Part shown: positions 43,801 to 56,668 of the stretch, piece by piece
Numbering within the stretch: position 1 is the first letter of the stretch
Layout of the letters: each line of letters opens with the position of its first letter
Source: Galeopsis tetrahit
Taxonomy: Eukaryota; Streptophyta; Magnoliopsida; Lamiales; Lamiaceae
Direction of reading: 5' to 3'
NCBI GenBank assembly: GCA_963675135.1
Contig: OY776122.1
Span: forward strand, 19,470,881 to 19,534,880
Length of the DNA: 64,000 nt
Position numbers and translations under genes: made by a program
The notes under the pieces: generated by a model
Databases searched by the model: none
Told to the model about the DNA's origin: nothing
What the model saw: the letters and a program-made list of their open reading frames with translations, nothing else

Positions 43801-44432
43801 ACCAAGCTCAGAAGTCAAGCAAGAAGTCAGCTCCAGCAGAGCCTACTGCAGAAGAGAAAGAGGCTTTAGAGCGGAAGAAAAGAAAAGAGCTTGAAGCTCA
43901 AGAGCTTAAGCAGAAGAAGCTAAAAGATGCGAAAGAAGTCAAAGCCAAATTTGACAGGAAGATAGCCAAACTCAGGAAAGCTCTCAAGGACAAAGCATTG
44001 AAAGAAAATGCTCTGGCACAGAAAGATAAAGTCCTGGTGTTTGATAGCAACTATGTGGATTATTTAGCCCTTCAAGATGAGCTACCAAGGTGGTACCCTC
44101 TGAAGAAGAAGTGGCAAATCCAACACCACATTGTAAGAAAATTTGGCCCTCTCCCAACCTATGAAGATGAATTCTTCCAGTTCAATCAATTCATGAACAT
44201 TGAAGATCAAGAGTTCTGGAAAGAAGTAGTCAAGACAGCCAAAGAACTTGACAACTGCAGAATCCTAACTCCTGAAGAACCCAAATGGGATCCTCCCACT
44301 CTGGACTCTGGAAGAAAAGACTTGATTGAAGTCAAAAGGATTCTAGAGAAGATCTATGAAGAGGAGAATGTTACAGACCTACAGCACATGGAAGAAGTTC
44401 GGACTCGTCTGTACCTTGCTTTCCGCATCTGA
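40870..44432 (+). pseudogene. S2 ORF3, broken and mosaic
   Basis: Same protein family as the intact S3 and S4 copies. The first frame is open to about 42215, where roughly 130 bases present in S1 are missing and the frame shifts, ending at 42358-42360. The original frame resumes with TAG at 42432-42434 and TAA at 43692-43694, and ends with the normal TGA at 44430-44432. From about 42563 to 43300 the sequence is strongly diverged from S1, S3 and S4, while both sides are nearly identical to them; see findings. Confidence 0.9.
43530..43540 (+). other. Internal polypurine-like tract in S2 ORF3
   Basis: AAAAAGGGGGA within codons for AKKGEDV, matching the core of the true tract at 44643. Confidence 0.4.
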
Positions 44433-44642
44433 AGATCAGAAGACCTGATGAAGACTACTTTCAAAGCTTTAAAGAAACTATTACTTGTAATCTGTAAAAG
44501 CTCTAAATATAATCAAGTTTAGTTCTCTTTGCTTTCAAGACAAACTCTCATTGTCTTCATTAGATGCTTCAGTTTTTATGAAGTTTATAAACTCTTATCT
44601 TAATTTCTGAGAGCATTTATCATATATTGTTTTGGCTTCATC

Positions 44643-44656
44643 AAAAAGGGGGAAAT
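44643..44656 (+). other. S2 polypurine tract
   Basis: AAAAAGGGGGAAAT immediately before the 3' LTR. The 210 bases between it and the ORF3 stop are 3' untranslated sequence. Confidence 0.92.
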
Positions 44657-46105
44657 TGTTGGGATGTAAATTCACCCTAAGCCCCACTTGATGTTAGAAT
44701 AGTACTGATGGCCAAAACACTTAGAGTTTATAAATGTAATAGGATCAGCTGACTTTGTATAGATCAGCTTAGACTAGTCTTGTGTGATCAACTGTATTGA
44801 TATCAGTTGATTAGCACAGTCCCGGCTTACATGCGCCCCCTCAAGATGAGAAGAGTAGAAGACATGAAGACTAGAAGATCCTTGGAAACCAGATAAGTTA
44901 AGGTGCTTGTATACCTACCTATCTGATGGAGTCAAAGATTGAAGATGGCCTAAAGCAGGACAAAGAATTGCCAGATCAGAAGAGTTCTACTCTACTGATA
45001 TCAGAAGACAGAAGACCTAAGGCCAGAAGAGTAGTCAGAAGACTAGATCAGAAGACTATGTTATCTTCCAAGACTCGGCTGATTCCCAAAGTCATCTTGC
45101 ATTTCAAATGAAGACCTACCTTATTTAGAAGATTGACATGATCTCAGGATTGAAGCAATCAAGCTGCTGGAATCAAGGAATCAAGCCATTATGGAAAGAT
45201 TGCCCCAACGGCTAGTCAACTCCAACGGCTAGTTGCAAGCAATCACCACTATAAATACAAGAGGATGAGAAATCACAAGTAAGAAGTCACAACGAGAGAA
45301 TTCAACAAACTAAGCAAGCAATCAAGCTAAAGCCATATTGTTCCAAGAGTTCTCAAAGAGCCAGAATCCATTAGATTATCCATAGCTCTTAAGTGATTTC
45401 TATCCAACCCTTAAGAACCTGAAACTTGCTCATATTGTATATCATTTGTTTTAGGCAAAGTGGTTAAGCAAATTATAAGCTTGAACCATTAGTTGGATAC
45501 ACTTCAAAAACCCCAAACCCTCTCCGAAAGGTTAAAGTTTTTGAAACCCTCAAAAGTGCAAGTGCTTACAATCACTTGTGGAGACCGTAGCTGTTAGGAC
45601 GGCTCAGATCTCAAAGTCCTATCCTTGGGACTATAAAGGTCAAGACCCTTGTAATTTGTGGTAAATTAAAGGGATTAAACATCACGTTAGGACGTGAGAG
45701 TGGACGTAGGATCGTATATCCGAACCACTATAAACCTGGTGTTATTTACTTACTGCACTTTACATTTTGTCATTTCATTAACTATTATATAGTGCATACT
45801 GTGATTTCAACATTCTTCAAAACAAGGCCACAACTTTCAAACCAGCATCATCTGAGTACTTTCATTAAAGAAAACAAGTTAACACTTTCTTAAGAAACTA
45901 TAAGAACGAGTCTAATCAAGGCCTACCATAATTCCGCACATAACCTCCTCTATCAGATCACTATAGTCATCTGGACCAGCAGACTTGTAGTCCAGTTGAC
46001 ATAGCAATCAGAAGAGGTTCCCAACTCTCTTGAAAAAGTTTTAAATTCTATTCACCCCTCCCCTCTAGACTTTAATCCCATTCACTACTCGTTCAGGGAC
46101 CAACA
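44657..46105 (+). repeat. S2 3' LTR
   Basis: 1449 bp, same ends as the 5' LTR, about 12 differences from it by eye. TATA box 45249-45258. Followed by the second GGTTG copy (46106-46110). Confidence 0.96.
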
Positions 46106-46110
46106 GGTTG

Positions 46111-46865
46111 GATAGAAATCACTTAAGAGCTAAAAGTATTCTAATGCTTTCTGGGCTCTTGGAGAATTCTTAGAACAGTATGGTTTTTGCTTGATTGCTT
46201 GCTTAGCTTGTTGAATTCTCTCGATGTGATCTCGTACTTGTGATTTCTCATCCTCTTGTATTTATAATGGTGATTGCTTGCAACCAGCCGTTGGAGTTGA
46301 CTAGACGTTGGGGCAATCTTTCCATATTGGCTTGATTCCTTGATTCCAGCTGCTTGATTGCTCCAATCCTGGGATCATGTCAATCTTCTAAATAAGGTAG
46401 GTCTTCATTTGAATTGCAAGATGACTTTGGGAGTCAGCCGAGTCTCAGAAGAGAACATAGTCTTCTAATCTGTACTACTAGTCTTTTGACTACTCTTCTG
46501 GCCTTAGGTCTTCTGTCTTCTGATATCAGTCGAGTAACACTCGTCTGATCTGAGAATAATTTGTGCTGCTTTAGGCCATCTTCAATCTTTGACTCCATCA
46601 GTTAAGTAGGTATACAAGCACCTTACTTAACTGGCCTTCAAGGATCTTCTAGTCTTCATGTCTTCTACTCTTCTCATCTTGAGGGAGCGCATGTAAGCCG
46701 TGACTGTGCTAATCTGCTGTTATCTATACAGTTGATCACACAAGACTAGTTAAGTTGTTCTATACAAAGTCAGTTGATCCTATTATATTTATAAACTCTA
46801 AATGTTTTGGCCATCAAAACTATTCTAACATCAAGTGGGGCTTAGGGTGAATTTACATCCCAATA
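46111..46865 (-). repeat. S1 3' LTR, inner part
   Basis: Continues the LTR from 2903 after the S2 insertion. It ends CCCAATA where the others have CCCAACA. Its two AACGG sites are both altered (CCCAACGTCTA, TCCAACGGCTG on the minus strand). With 2203-2903 it makes an LTR of about 1456 bp. Confidence 0.93.
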
Positions 46866-47089
46866 ATTTCCCCCTTTTTGATGAAGCCAAAACTATATTT
46901 GATAAATGCTCTTAGTAAATAAGATAAGAGTTTATAAACTTCATAAAAACTGAAGTATCTGATGAAGACAATGAGAGTTTGTCTTGAAAGCAAAGAGAAC
47001 TAAACTTGATTATATATAGAGCTTTTACAGATTACTAGTGATAGTTTCTTTAAAGCTTTGAAAGTAATCTTCATCAGGTCATCTGATCT

Positions 47090-50000
47090 TCAGATGCGGA
47101 AAGCAAGGTACAGACGAGTTCGAACTTCTTCCATGTGCTACAGGTCTGTAACACTCTCCTCTTCATAGATTTTCTCTAGAATCCTTTTGACTACAATCTA
47201 GTCTGTCCTTCCGGAGCTCAGAGTGGGAGGATCCCATTTAGGTTCTTCTGGAGTTAGGATTCTGCAGTTGTCAAGTTCTTTGGCTGTCTTGACTACTTCT
47301 TTCCATGACTCTTGATCTTCAATGTTCATGAACTGATTGAACTGGAAGAATTCATCTTCATAGGTTGGGAGAGGGCCAAATTTTCGTACAATGTGGTGTT
47401 GAATTTGCCATTTCTTCTTCAGAGGATACCACCTTGGTAGCTCATCTTGAAGGGCTAAATAATCCACATAGTTGCTATCAAACACCAGGGTATTGTCTTT
47501 GACATTGTCTTCTTTTGCTTTGTCTTTGATTGCTTTCCTGAGTTTGGCTATTTTCCTTTCAAATTTGGCTTTGACTGCCTTCGCATCTTTTAGCTTCTTC
47601 TGCTTAAGCTCTTGAGCTTCAAGCTCTTTTCTTTTCTTCAGCTCTAAAGCCTCTTTCTCTTCTGCAGTAGGCTCTGCTGGAACTGACTTCTTGCTTGACT
47701 TCTGAGCTTGCTCATCTGCTTGCTCATCTGCCTTTCTTTTCCTTGTCATCCTCTTCTCAAGAACTTGTTCTACAGAGGCAGTGATCTGTAGACTCTTGGC
47801 AGGAGCTTGAGTGGGAGCTTGGGTGTCTTCTTGAGCAATTTCTTTGCCTTTGTCTTGCCTGCTCTTGATTTTGCTTTTTAAACCACCCAAGGTTTCATTC
47901 AGCTCATCTTGAGATACTACCATTACAGCTTGCTGTGCAGTAGCCTTCTCTAGAGCCTTTATCAATACATCTTCCCCCTTTTTGGCTTCAGCAAGTGCAG
48001 CCGCAAAAGGCTTCATGGCATTTAGAATCTCCACTTTCAGAGTCTGTTGAAGGGCCATGGCATTGACTTTGCCAACATGGGTCAGATGAGTGATGTTGTG
48101 GTCTAGAATCTGAGCATGAGAGTTGGAGGAGGAGGTAGCTTCAAGTTTAGCTGTAAGTGCTTCCAATTTGGTTGTTGTCTCCTTCAGCTGAGTCTGAAGT
48201 TTCTCATTCTCTGCTGTAGCTGATTGGAGAAGAGCTCGACCTTCAGTAGCTCTTGCTTCAGCATCTTCAATTCTTTTCTTGTAGGTGTTTTCCATGCGGT
48301 TGACCTCATTAGTGTAGAGTTCAGCAAACCTGGTGGAAGTGTCACCTGCCTTCTTCAGAATGCTGGTCAGATACTCACTTATCTGATCGTGAAGTGACTC
48401 TCCAAACTTGTCTTCAATGTCAATGATCTGGTCTTGAAGATGAGTTCTCTGCTCCTTAACAGCCTTTTCAACATATCTTCCAAGCTGTAGGCCTAAACCT
48501 TTCTCAAAATGCAGGTCTGTTGCAGCCTTGACCTGTGAGCATATGTCTGCTGTATAGTCAGATGTTGTAGTAGAAGTGGAGGCAGTGCCTTGAGGCTTTG
48601 GATGAACAATTAGGGCTTTGCCTCTTTCTTCAGCTGAAAGGAACTCTTCATTGAGGAATGTGGTAGTGGCCTTAACCAGGTGGGTCATGATATTGTCTCC
48701 TTTATCAATGAAGTGAGTTAGAGTATCCTTAGGCATGAAGTAATCAGGAATAGTGATTACTTCTCTTTCAATCTCGGTTTTGTCAGCTGGTTCAACTGAG
48801 TCTTCCGCAGGGACGGATGCAGCTGAGTCATTCACTTTTGCTGTGTCAGCTATCTACTGACCTGATGTGCCTTCTGGGATAGAGGTATCATCAGTGGGAA
48901 TTCCTAAAATCCTGTGGCATACTGCTGCAAGGGCCTCTTCTGGCAGCAGTTGAGCAAAAGAGTTAACTTGAGCAACTTCTTTCTGCTCCATTTCCCAGTC
49001 GAGGAAATTAGCCTTTCCTCCCATTCCCTCCATGACCTCAATAAGGTCATCTACATCATCTCTCCTGAGTTCAATCCAGGTGCAGACTCTGAGAACTTGT
49101 TCAAACTGAACTGATTCCTCTTCAATACCAGGAATAGTAGACTTGAGCAGGTTTGCTATCTTCATCCTTATTATCTTCTCCCTTGTGCACATAGGATAGT
49201 GCACCATGCTATACTGAGGTTGAGAGGGGCCTGCTTCATCCAGGTCTGCTGGTGCCAAGTCTTCTGGTGCTGATGGGGTAGTGAGGATAGGGGATTGAGT
49301 GGTTGGAATGGTTTCCTCTGCTGTGTGAGTATCAGCAGGGATTTGGGAAGTGATATTTTCTTGATCTTCAGTGGACTGATCATCAGCAGGATTTTGAGTC
49401 TGCTGATCTGGGACTATTTCTGCTTGAAGATCAGTAGATGGTTGGACATCTGCCATTTGAATATCAGCATGGGTAGGCAAATGTGGCTCTGGGGTTGTTT
49501 GATGTTGGGCTTGTTCCTCTGCTGTGTGAGTATCAGCAGGGATTTGGATATCAGTGTTTGAGGGTTCAGATAGGGTTGAATCATCAGAAGGGTGAAAGGA
49601 AGTAATAAGGGCTATGCTCATGGGAGTAGGAAGCCTGGATTTCTTGGTTTTCTTAGTGAAAGAAGAATTGTTCTTCTTTCTCTTCTGATCCTTCGACAAT
49701 TTAGAAGGAGTAAAAGTGAGAGAGGGATTAGAGGTACCTGCCTTCTTCAAGGGAGAGGCAGTTGGAGTGGCATCTGAATCAGATGGGGAGATGAGTCCTG
49801 ATCTGATTAGAAATCGTCTTTGTGCTAAGGTCTGATTGTCATCATCATCATCCTCAGCAGCCTTCTCCTGAGCCTCTTCTTTGGATGGCTCCTCTTCTTC
49901 TTCAGCAGAGTCATGAACAGACTCTTCTGCCTCCTTAACAACATCTTTGGAAGATGCTTCAGCCAACAGCTTCCTCTTCTCTTCTTTCAACCTTGCTGCC

Positions 50001-50785
50001 TCTGCAAGAGCTTCCTTTCTCAAGTAATACTTGGAGGTGTGGAAGGTCTTATGAGGTCCCATCTTGTACTTCTTTGGGAGAATATCTGGAAGGATGATGC
50101 TCAGCTTGTTGACAAAGTTGACTGTAGATGTGACCTTCCATTCTCTTGATTGAAGGTCCAAAGTAACCTTCTTGGCTTCAAGAGCAATCCTATTCAAGAA
50201 TAGCCCTTGCCAATGTCCATCAATCTGATCCCAGATTGCAGCCATAACTCTAACTTTTAGAGTGGTAACAGCATCATGGCTAAAAGTGTTACCAAGCAAC
50301 ATCTTGCCTGCAATATCCATCAAGGTCTGGAATTTAGGTTCAAGTTGGGATTTCTTGAGCCCAGAGGTATCGTCAGCCTTGATCCTTCCATCAGTAAACA
50401 TCTCCATATACTCCTTTTCTCTTCCCATGATGTAGGTAGAGATGTCTATCTCTCCCCTTGATAAGCCGAACAGTTCTTGAAGAATCTCCCTTGAGATCTC
50501 GATCCTGTGTCCACCCATGACACTTTCAACATGAGAGTCCATCATCACTGCGTTTGCATAGAAGGTCAGCACATCTTGTTCATAAACATTTGTTGGTGCT
50601 GCTTCCAGAAAATCACGAAGGTTGAGATTGATGCAGCGAAGAAGGATTTCCTTGTTCGCAGGTATATGTTTGCCCTTGAAAAACAGAGCATTCTCAGTGA
50701 AAACTTTTCCTTCCTTAGACCACTTTTGAGCATCTAAGGTGCCGGTACTCTTGGTCTTCTCGTCGTAAATTTTGATGATTCCCAT
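47090..50785 (-). pseudogene. S1 ORF3, two stops
   Basis: 1232 codons from ATG at 50785 (MGIIKIYDEK) to TGA at 47090-47092. TAG at 48854-48856 splits it after 643 residues and TAG at 47198-47200 removes the last 35 codons. No frameshift. Domains as in S3 and S4. Its internal polypurine-like run is at 47972-47983. Confidence 0.9.
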
Positions 50786-51436
50786 TCTGGATGTTGAGTA
50801 TTGAGGGTAGGAATGCTTTGGAAAGAATATTTTAGGACGAGAGAGATTTGAGAGTAATTGAGTATTGTGAGCGAAAGAAGTTTGGAAGAGGTTTAAGGGT
50901 TGTATATATACTCCAGCAAGAACTTGATCTAACGGTCAGATTAGATTTTAATGTGGAGTAGTGCCCAAGATTTTCCTTCTTTGATTCCGGGCCATTCCTT
51001 AAATTTGCCGGCTGAATTTGCCATTTGGCAACTGTTGATTTGCTGGCAATATGGTAATCAAGTACTAATGACATCATACCAAAAATAGTCGTTGTGACTA
51101 ATTTTGTGGCAAGAATTGATCATCAAGGCCATTTTCTATAAGTGAATTGCATTCCTTATATAGGCCAATTTCTTTAATTACATTCATGAATGAATCTAGA
51201 ATGAATTACATGATCAAAGATAGTCATTATGCTTCTAAAATAAAGTCTTCTTATCAGCAGAGTGAAGTCGTCTGATTTCATCGAAAAGTCTGTTGATTTT
51301 CCTTGAAAGTCTTCTGGTCAGCTGTGTTGGTCTTCTGATCAGCTGAGTAGAGGATAGGGGTTTGCTGTGATGATTCAACCTGGATGGATCCTTCCAGCTT
51401 TATTGTGAGTGATGATCCAACCTGGTTTGATGGATC
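50786..51436 (-). promoter_or_regulatory. S1 upstream region of ORF3: TATA box and near-palindromes
   Basis: TATATATA at 50903-50910 lies about 118 bases before the ATG. The paired near-palindromes are at 51372-51390 (one base altered, GATTCAACC) and 51414-51436. No coding frame in this stretch. Confidence 0.45.
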
Positions 51437-51501
51437 TTTCAGCTCCTTCTTTAAACCAAATGGGACTAGCCTAGATGAAATCCCACTGGCTCAACTGCTC
51501 C

Positions 51502-51768
51502 TCACCATCGGATGTTCCTCATCATCAGATGGGATGTAGAATCTAATGTGTCCTTGTTGAATTTCTTCGCTTCTTTTGAAAGAGAAGAAAAGTTGGAAGA
51601 GGCTGCATTGGAGTGTGAAGAGAGAGCCATGGACTTGGTCTCCTTGACATCTTTTGACAAAGTGGTCTTTGATAGCAAGCTCTCCATGTAGAACTTTCCC
51701 CTGGAGAAGAAGCTCTGCTTGCTTGCTACTTTGTCCTCTGCATCTCTTCTTCCTTTAGTTTTCAACAA
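51502..51768 (-). CDS. S1 second small frame (88 codons, no ATG)
   Basis: Longer version of the 74-codon frame; the first third matches S3 and S4 closely (DAEDKVASKQSFFSR) and the end is different. It lacks an ATG. Confidence 0.28.
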   Translation of the reverse strand: MLKTKGRRDAEDKVASKQSFFSRGKFYMESLLSKTTLSKDVKETKSMALSSHSNAASSNFSSLSKEAKKFNKDTLDSTSHLMMRNIRW

Positions 51769-51785
51769 GAACGTCTCTTCTTTCT

Positions 51786-51932
51786 TTAGTTTCCATAGGC
51801 ATACTTATGTTGGAAAACCCAAGTATGCTGATCTGCATCATCTTCTTCTTCTGGACAAATCTTCATCTCCTTCACCCAAGACCTTGGTTGAGGGATGATC
51901 TCCATTCCATCTCTTCTCTCGATTATCTGCAT
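51786..51932 (-). CDS. S1 48-codon small ORF
   Basis: Open, same length and position as in S2-S4, ending YGN where others end HES. The predicted acceptor before it has changed from TTTCAG to TTTTAG, still a valid AG. Confidence 0.5.
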   Translation of the reverse strand: MQIIERRDGMEIIPQPRSWVKEMKICPEEEDDADQHTWVFQHKYAYGN

Positions 51933-51934
51933 AC

Positions 51935-52504
51935 CTAAAACAAGAATAATAGTTAGTGATATGTGTTCTTAGGTGTTCTCATAACTTCCTCCTTTTATAG
52001 AGGTAGAAATGAGGTAATGGAGCGTAAGATGACAAAAACTATAGAGTTGATAGGTCTGAATTTCTGAAAAGCTATTTCTTAAGATCAACAATGAGATTCT
52101 TGATCTAAGGGTTTACATTTAAAGAGGTTCAGACTCTATCTTATGGAATGCAAAATTTATAAATTTTTGAACAAGAGTTATTTGGAGTCCGTACAGTGCA
52201 TGTATATTGTTGAGTCGGTGAGGATGGTGTATTAATCCAACCAAGTATGACTCACTAATATATTGTATACTTGTATAGTGATAAAGTATTTTATGAAGAA
52301 TAGTTTATTACTATACATAGATGTACATTGCTTAAGTAAAGATTACCAATTAACTCTATTCAAGTCTTCTGAATGTAAGTATATAATGCAATGCAGATTA
52401 TAGAGTATTTCATCAAGGTTTCTTAAGGTATCATTGATTCCCCCTTGATTAGATGACTCTATGTTTTCCCTCAGCTTTATTTGTCTTCATCGGGAAAAAC
52501 TTAC
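51935..52504 (-). other. Predicted intron in S1 (570 nt)
   Basis: Donor CAG|GTAAGT at 52505/52504, acceptor TTGTTTTAG at 51935. AT-rich, no open frame. Confidence 0.6.
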
Positions 52505-52593
52505 CTGAAGATGAGGGTGTCTATTCACCTCATCTGATCCTCCTAGTCTGCTGCAATTGAATCAGCTGAGGTCTTCAGCTGATCTTGTGCTCT

Positions 52594-54734
52594 TCATGTG
52601 CTTGGATCCAAGAGTCCTAAGCTATAACATAGGGTCTTGAATCTTTCTTCAGCTAGGGGCTTAGTCAAGATGTCTGCTCTTTGGATATCTGTGTGAATTT
52701 TCTCCATCTTGATGTCCTTCTTTTCAAGGTGGTCTCTTATAAAATGGTGTCGAATGTCGACATGCTTGCATCTTGTGTGAAGGACTGGATTTTGAGTGAT
52801 GGCAATGGCGCTGCTGCTGTCACAGTAGATAGGAACTTCTCTTGCCTCTACATTGTAATCCTTGAGTTGTTGAACTAGCTAGAGCAGCTGACTACAACAA
52901 CTTCCAGCTGCCATATATTCTGCTTCAGTGGTGGAGGTTGCAACTGAAGTTTGCTTCTTTGAGAACCATGATATCAACTTGTTGCCTAGGAATTGACAGG
53001 TTCCAGATGTGGATTTCCTATCAATTCTACATCCTCCGTAGTCTGAGTCAGAATAACCACTCAACTCTAGATTATCATCAGCAGGGTACCATAGTCCTAG
53101 ATTGACTGTTCCTTTTAGGTACTTGAGGATTTTCCTTGCTGCTTCTAGATGACTCTGCTTTGGGTTTGCTTGAAACCTAGCACATACTCCTACAGCAAAT
53201 GTTATGTCTGGTCTGCTAGCTGTAAGATATAGTAGAGATCCAATAAGTGCTCTATATTCAGCTTGATCAACTGCCTTTCCAGACTCATCTGGTTCCATTT
53301 TGAAAGATGTCATCATTGGAATCCTTGCAGTCTTGCTTTGTAGAGTTTTGAATCTTTCTAATAGGCTTTTGGTGTACTTGGACTAATTGATGAAGATCCC
53401 TTCCGGACTCTGTTTGACTTGGAGTCCTAGGAAATAATTCATCTCACCCATCATACTCATTTCGAATTTTCCTTGCATAAGTTCAGAGAACTTCTTGCAC
53501 ATATCTTGATTGGGTGATCCAAATATAATGTCATCTACATATATTTGCACCATTAGAATGTCTTCTCCTTCTTGTATTCTGAAAAGTGTTCTGTCAACAT
53601 TGCCTTTTGTATAACCATTGTCAAGCAGGAATTGTGACAATGTGTCATACCAGGCTCTGGGAGCTTGCTTCAGACCATAGAGAGCCTTCTTCAGACGATA
53701 TACTTGATCTCCTTTTTCAAATCCTGGAGGCTGCTCTACATACACTTCTTCTCCTTTTTCAAAGCTTCTTTGAGCATTCTGACTCTTCTTTCAGCTACAC
53801 CATTTTGTTGTGGTGTTCTTGCTGCACTAGTCTCATGCTGAATACCATTAGAAGTACAATAGGCAATAATATAAGAGTTAATAAATTCAGTGCCTTTGTC
53901 ACTTCTAATTTTCACAATAGGTTCTCCTTTCTCTACTTGGATCCTCTTTAATAGTTCAGGAAGCTTCTGCTGAGTTTCACTCTTCTTGTATAAGAAGACA
54001 ACCCAAGTAAACTTGGAGTAGTCATCTACAACAATGAGAGTATACTTCCTCCCTGTAAGTGTAGTTGGAGTAACTGGTCCAAATAGATCCATGTGAAGCA
54101 ATTCAAGAGCTCTGCTGGTTGATGCTGTCTTCTTGGTCTTGAAAGAGACCTTTGTTTGCTTTCCTTGTTGACATGCATCACAGACCTGAGCTTTACAGTA
54201 GAGTTCATTAGGCAAACCATCAGCTAAGGATTCCCTTGCTAACTTGTTCATAGTCTTAAAGTTCAGATGACTAAGACGTTTGTGCCATAGCCAACTGACA
54301 TCTTTAGGGCTCTTCACAAGCAGACATGTATCCTTAGGACAGCTGTTCCAATTTGCAAGATACATACTTCCTTTTCTAGATCCTGTTAGAAGGTTTTGTT
54401 TTGTTCTTTTATCACTTATGAGACACTCATCTTTAGAGAATTTTACTGAGTAACCCGTGTCACAGAAATGAGAAACAGATAGTAAATTAAACTTTAAACC
54501 TTCTACATATGATACATCATGTACCTCAATGTCACCATTTTGAAGGGTGCAATATCCTTTTGTGTTACCGTGCGCGTTATCACCAAAGAAGACTTTTGGA
54601 CCTTTCTTTTCTGTGTAGTTGGTCAGCAGGTCTTTGGTTCCAGTCATATGGGTTGAGCATCCACTATCTATGTACCATATTTCTCCTGCTAGACCTCCTT
54701 TTCTGTATAGGTCCCTCCTTTCCTGCAAGAAAGG
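52594..54734 (-). pseudogene. S1 pol with a 1.16-kb deletion and stops
   Basis: Protease, zinc finger and the first integrase catalytic motifs are present from the gag stop to about 53763. There, in comparison with S2, about 1161 bases (end of integrase to the start of RT) are gone and replaced by a short filler at 53750-53762. RT resumes at EEVYVEQPPGF, with YVDD present, then TAG at 53383-53385 and TAG at 52879-52881 (a Trp codon elsewhere). It ends at TGA 52594-52596. Confidence 0.94.
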
Positions 54735-56668
54735 TTAAGTCTTAGGTACCCATTTTGTCTTGGGTCCTTGGGTGTTAGTACTACCCTTGGGAACCCACAT
54801 ATACATTGGTCGTTTGAACAACCTTGAGCACTTGAGTTGTTTCCCTCGGGCATCACAGAACCAAATCTTATCAGTTAACACCTTGGACTGATCTGATTTG
54901 TTGTTTGTGTCAGCTAAGTAATAGTCAAATGGTTTCCCTTTATAGGAGTGTATTATATGGACCATACTCCTCTGTTCTCACAATATCATAAGAGATAGGA
55001 GGTGCAAAGAGAACAGATTTGTGTGAAGAAGATTTCTTCTTCATGGCTGGAGCAGCATACAGCTGAGACTGTCTCAGACGAGATGGTCTAGGCTGTTTGT
55101 TGTTCCTCTGTACAGGTTTGGGGTTAACTTTTCTTTTACCATTTTTGGTGTTGGAATAGTTAGCCTTAGTTGGTACAGATGCCTTTTGGTTCATATTAGG
55201 TTCATTGTGTTTAGAACACTCACCCTTTTCATGTGTCTGAGTAGTGCACTTGTTAGGTGTACTACCCCCAGCTGGAGAGGATGTTGATGGATTAAGTTCA
55301 TAGCCAAAACCCATCTTATTGCCATTTGATCTATAATATTCAGAGATACTTTCAATAGTAGTCGAAGCTTTATTGAACTCTGATATCTTTTGATTTAGGC
55401 AGTCCTTCTCCTTTTCTAAGAGCTTGTGTGCTTGGAAGAGGTCATCGAACTTAGATTGTAGTATACGAAATTCCTTGGTTTCTAAGGCTTGAGTTTCTAA
55501 CATCCCCTCATAAAACTGAGTTGTTGTGGTATTTTCTTCCTTAAGAAGTTCCACTTCTTTGGTCAACCTTTCATTCATGGTGACTAACTCAGGGGTGTTA
55601 TCAAACTTAACCTTTTTCAACCTAGCAATTTCTTTCCTTAAATCCTTATTCTCCTCTTCCACTTCTATAAAAGCTCTAGTGGCAATATCCAGATCACCTT
55701 TTACCTTTCTTAACGATTGATAATAGGTGTCTTCTGATTCGCCTTCAGATGAGTTTATGTCATCTGTTTGTGAGAAAATAGGTGAATGGAAAGTAGTAGT
55801 TTAGGAATTTACCTCATTTTCTCCTATGGCCATCATAGCTAGATCATCTGAATCATCTGAGTAGATTTGACAGTCTGGTGATGTAGGAAGTTCATCACTT
55901 TGATATTCAGATTCTTCAGTCACCATTGCTTGCTTATCTGAATTTCTTCTGTCTCTTCTTGGCCTTCTTTCTTCTTTGTCATCCAGCTCAGGGCATTCAT
56001 AGACATAATGTCCTGGTTTGCGACAATTGAAGCATGCTCCAGGTTTTTGATTTGAACTGCTTTTCCTTGGAGGAGTGGCATCTCTTCTTCTGGAGCCTCG
56101 GCTGTCAGATGACTCCATATCCTTTCTAGGATACCTTTCTGGTGTTCTTTCTCTGGAGCCTCTAGAGGGTGAACTGGCTCTTCTATCTTTGTAGTTTCTA
56201 TAGAATTTTCTATATTTGCTGTTGAGAGTGTTCATCCTTTCGAATCTTTTGATCATAAGGGCCATTTGCTCTTTCAGACTCATGTCTGATCCTTCAAAGT
56301 CTTCTGTTTTCAGAGAGGTCTTGCCAGATGAGGTGCTTGCAGCTTTTGTATTTGCTGCCTTGAAAGCTACAGTCTTGGAAGTAGATGGGGTTGCAGTAGG
56401 TTCATAACTTCCTGAGTTTTCTTCTCTTTCAAGATCATATTCATGAGCTTTTAGGTTCTGAAATAGAGTCTGTGCAGACCACTCCTTGATATCTTGAGTA
56501 TCTTTGATGATGGTCTTCTTCAGTCTCCATTTCTTGGTTAGAGAGTCTAAGATCTTTAGATTTTTCTCTCTATTTGTATATTTCTTGCCCAGAGATTCTA
56601 TCTCATTAATGATCTTGGTAAAACTATTGTCTAGTTGATCAATAGACTCTTCTGGTTGCATCTTGAAG
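54735..56668 (-). pseudogene. S1 gag, 3' part, damaged
   Basis: It enters from the S5 insertion at 56668 and includes the zinc knuckle (CFNCRKPGHYVYEC) and coiled coil. TAA at 55801-55803 interrupts it. A deletion of about 64 bases at 54951/54952 (compared with S2) removes part of the tail and shifts the frame. The normal end WVPKT and TAA are at 54735-54737. The N-terminal part is outside the window. Confidence 0.93.

Larger units (their letters stand above)
2904..46105 (+). mobile_element. S2: full-length Sirevirus-type Ty1/copia retrotransposon (plus strand)
   Basis: It is bounded by 1449-bp LTRs (2904-4352 and 44657-46105) and the GGTTG duplication. Its own length is about 14.33 kb after removing nested S3 and S4 with one copy of each of their TSDs. 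The order is LTR, primer site, gag, pol, intron region, small ORF, ORF3, polypurine tract, LTR. I counted by eye about 12 differences between the LTRs (roughly 0.8%). Gag, pol and ORF3 all carry disabling changes, so it could move only with proteins supplied by other copies. Sirevirus assignment rests on the gag type, the RT/RNase H order after integrase, the iMet-type primer site and the extra 3' ORF. Confidence 0.95.
46866..56668 (-). mobile_element. S1: older Sirevirus-type element, internal region (minus strand)
   Basis: The oldest member of the family here by nesting, since it contains S2 and S5. Polypurine tract at 46866-46879. Order ORF3, small ORFs, intron, pol, gag on the minus strand, all damaged. 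Its 5' half of gag, primer site and 5' LTR lie beyond S5 and outside the window. Confidence 0.94.
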
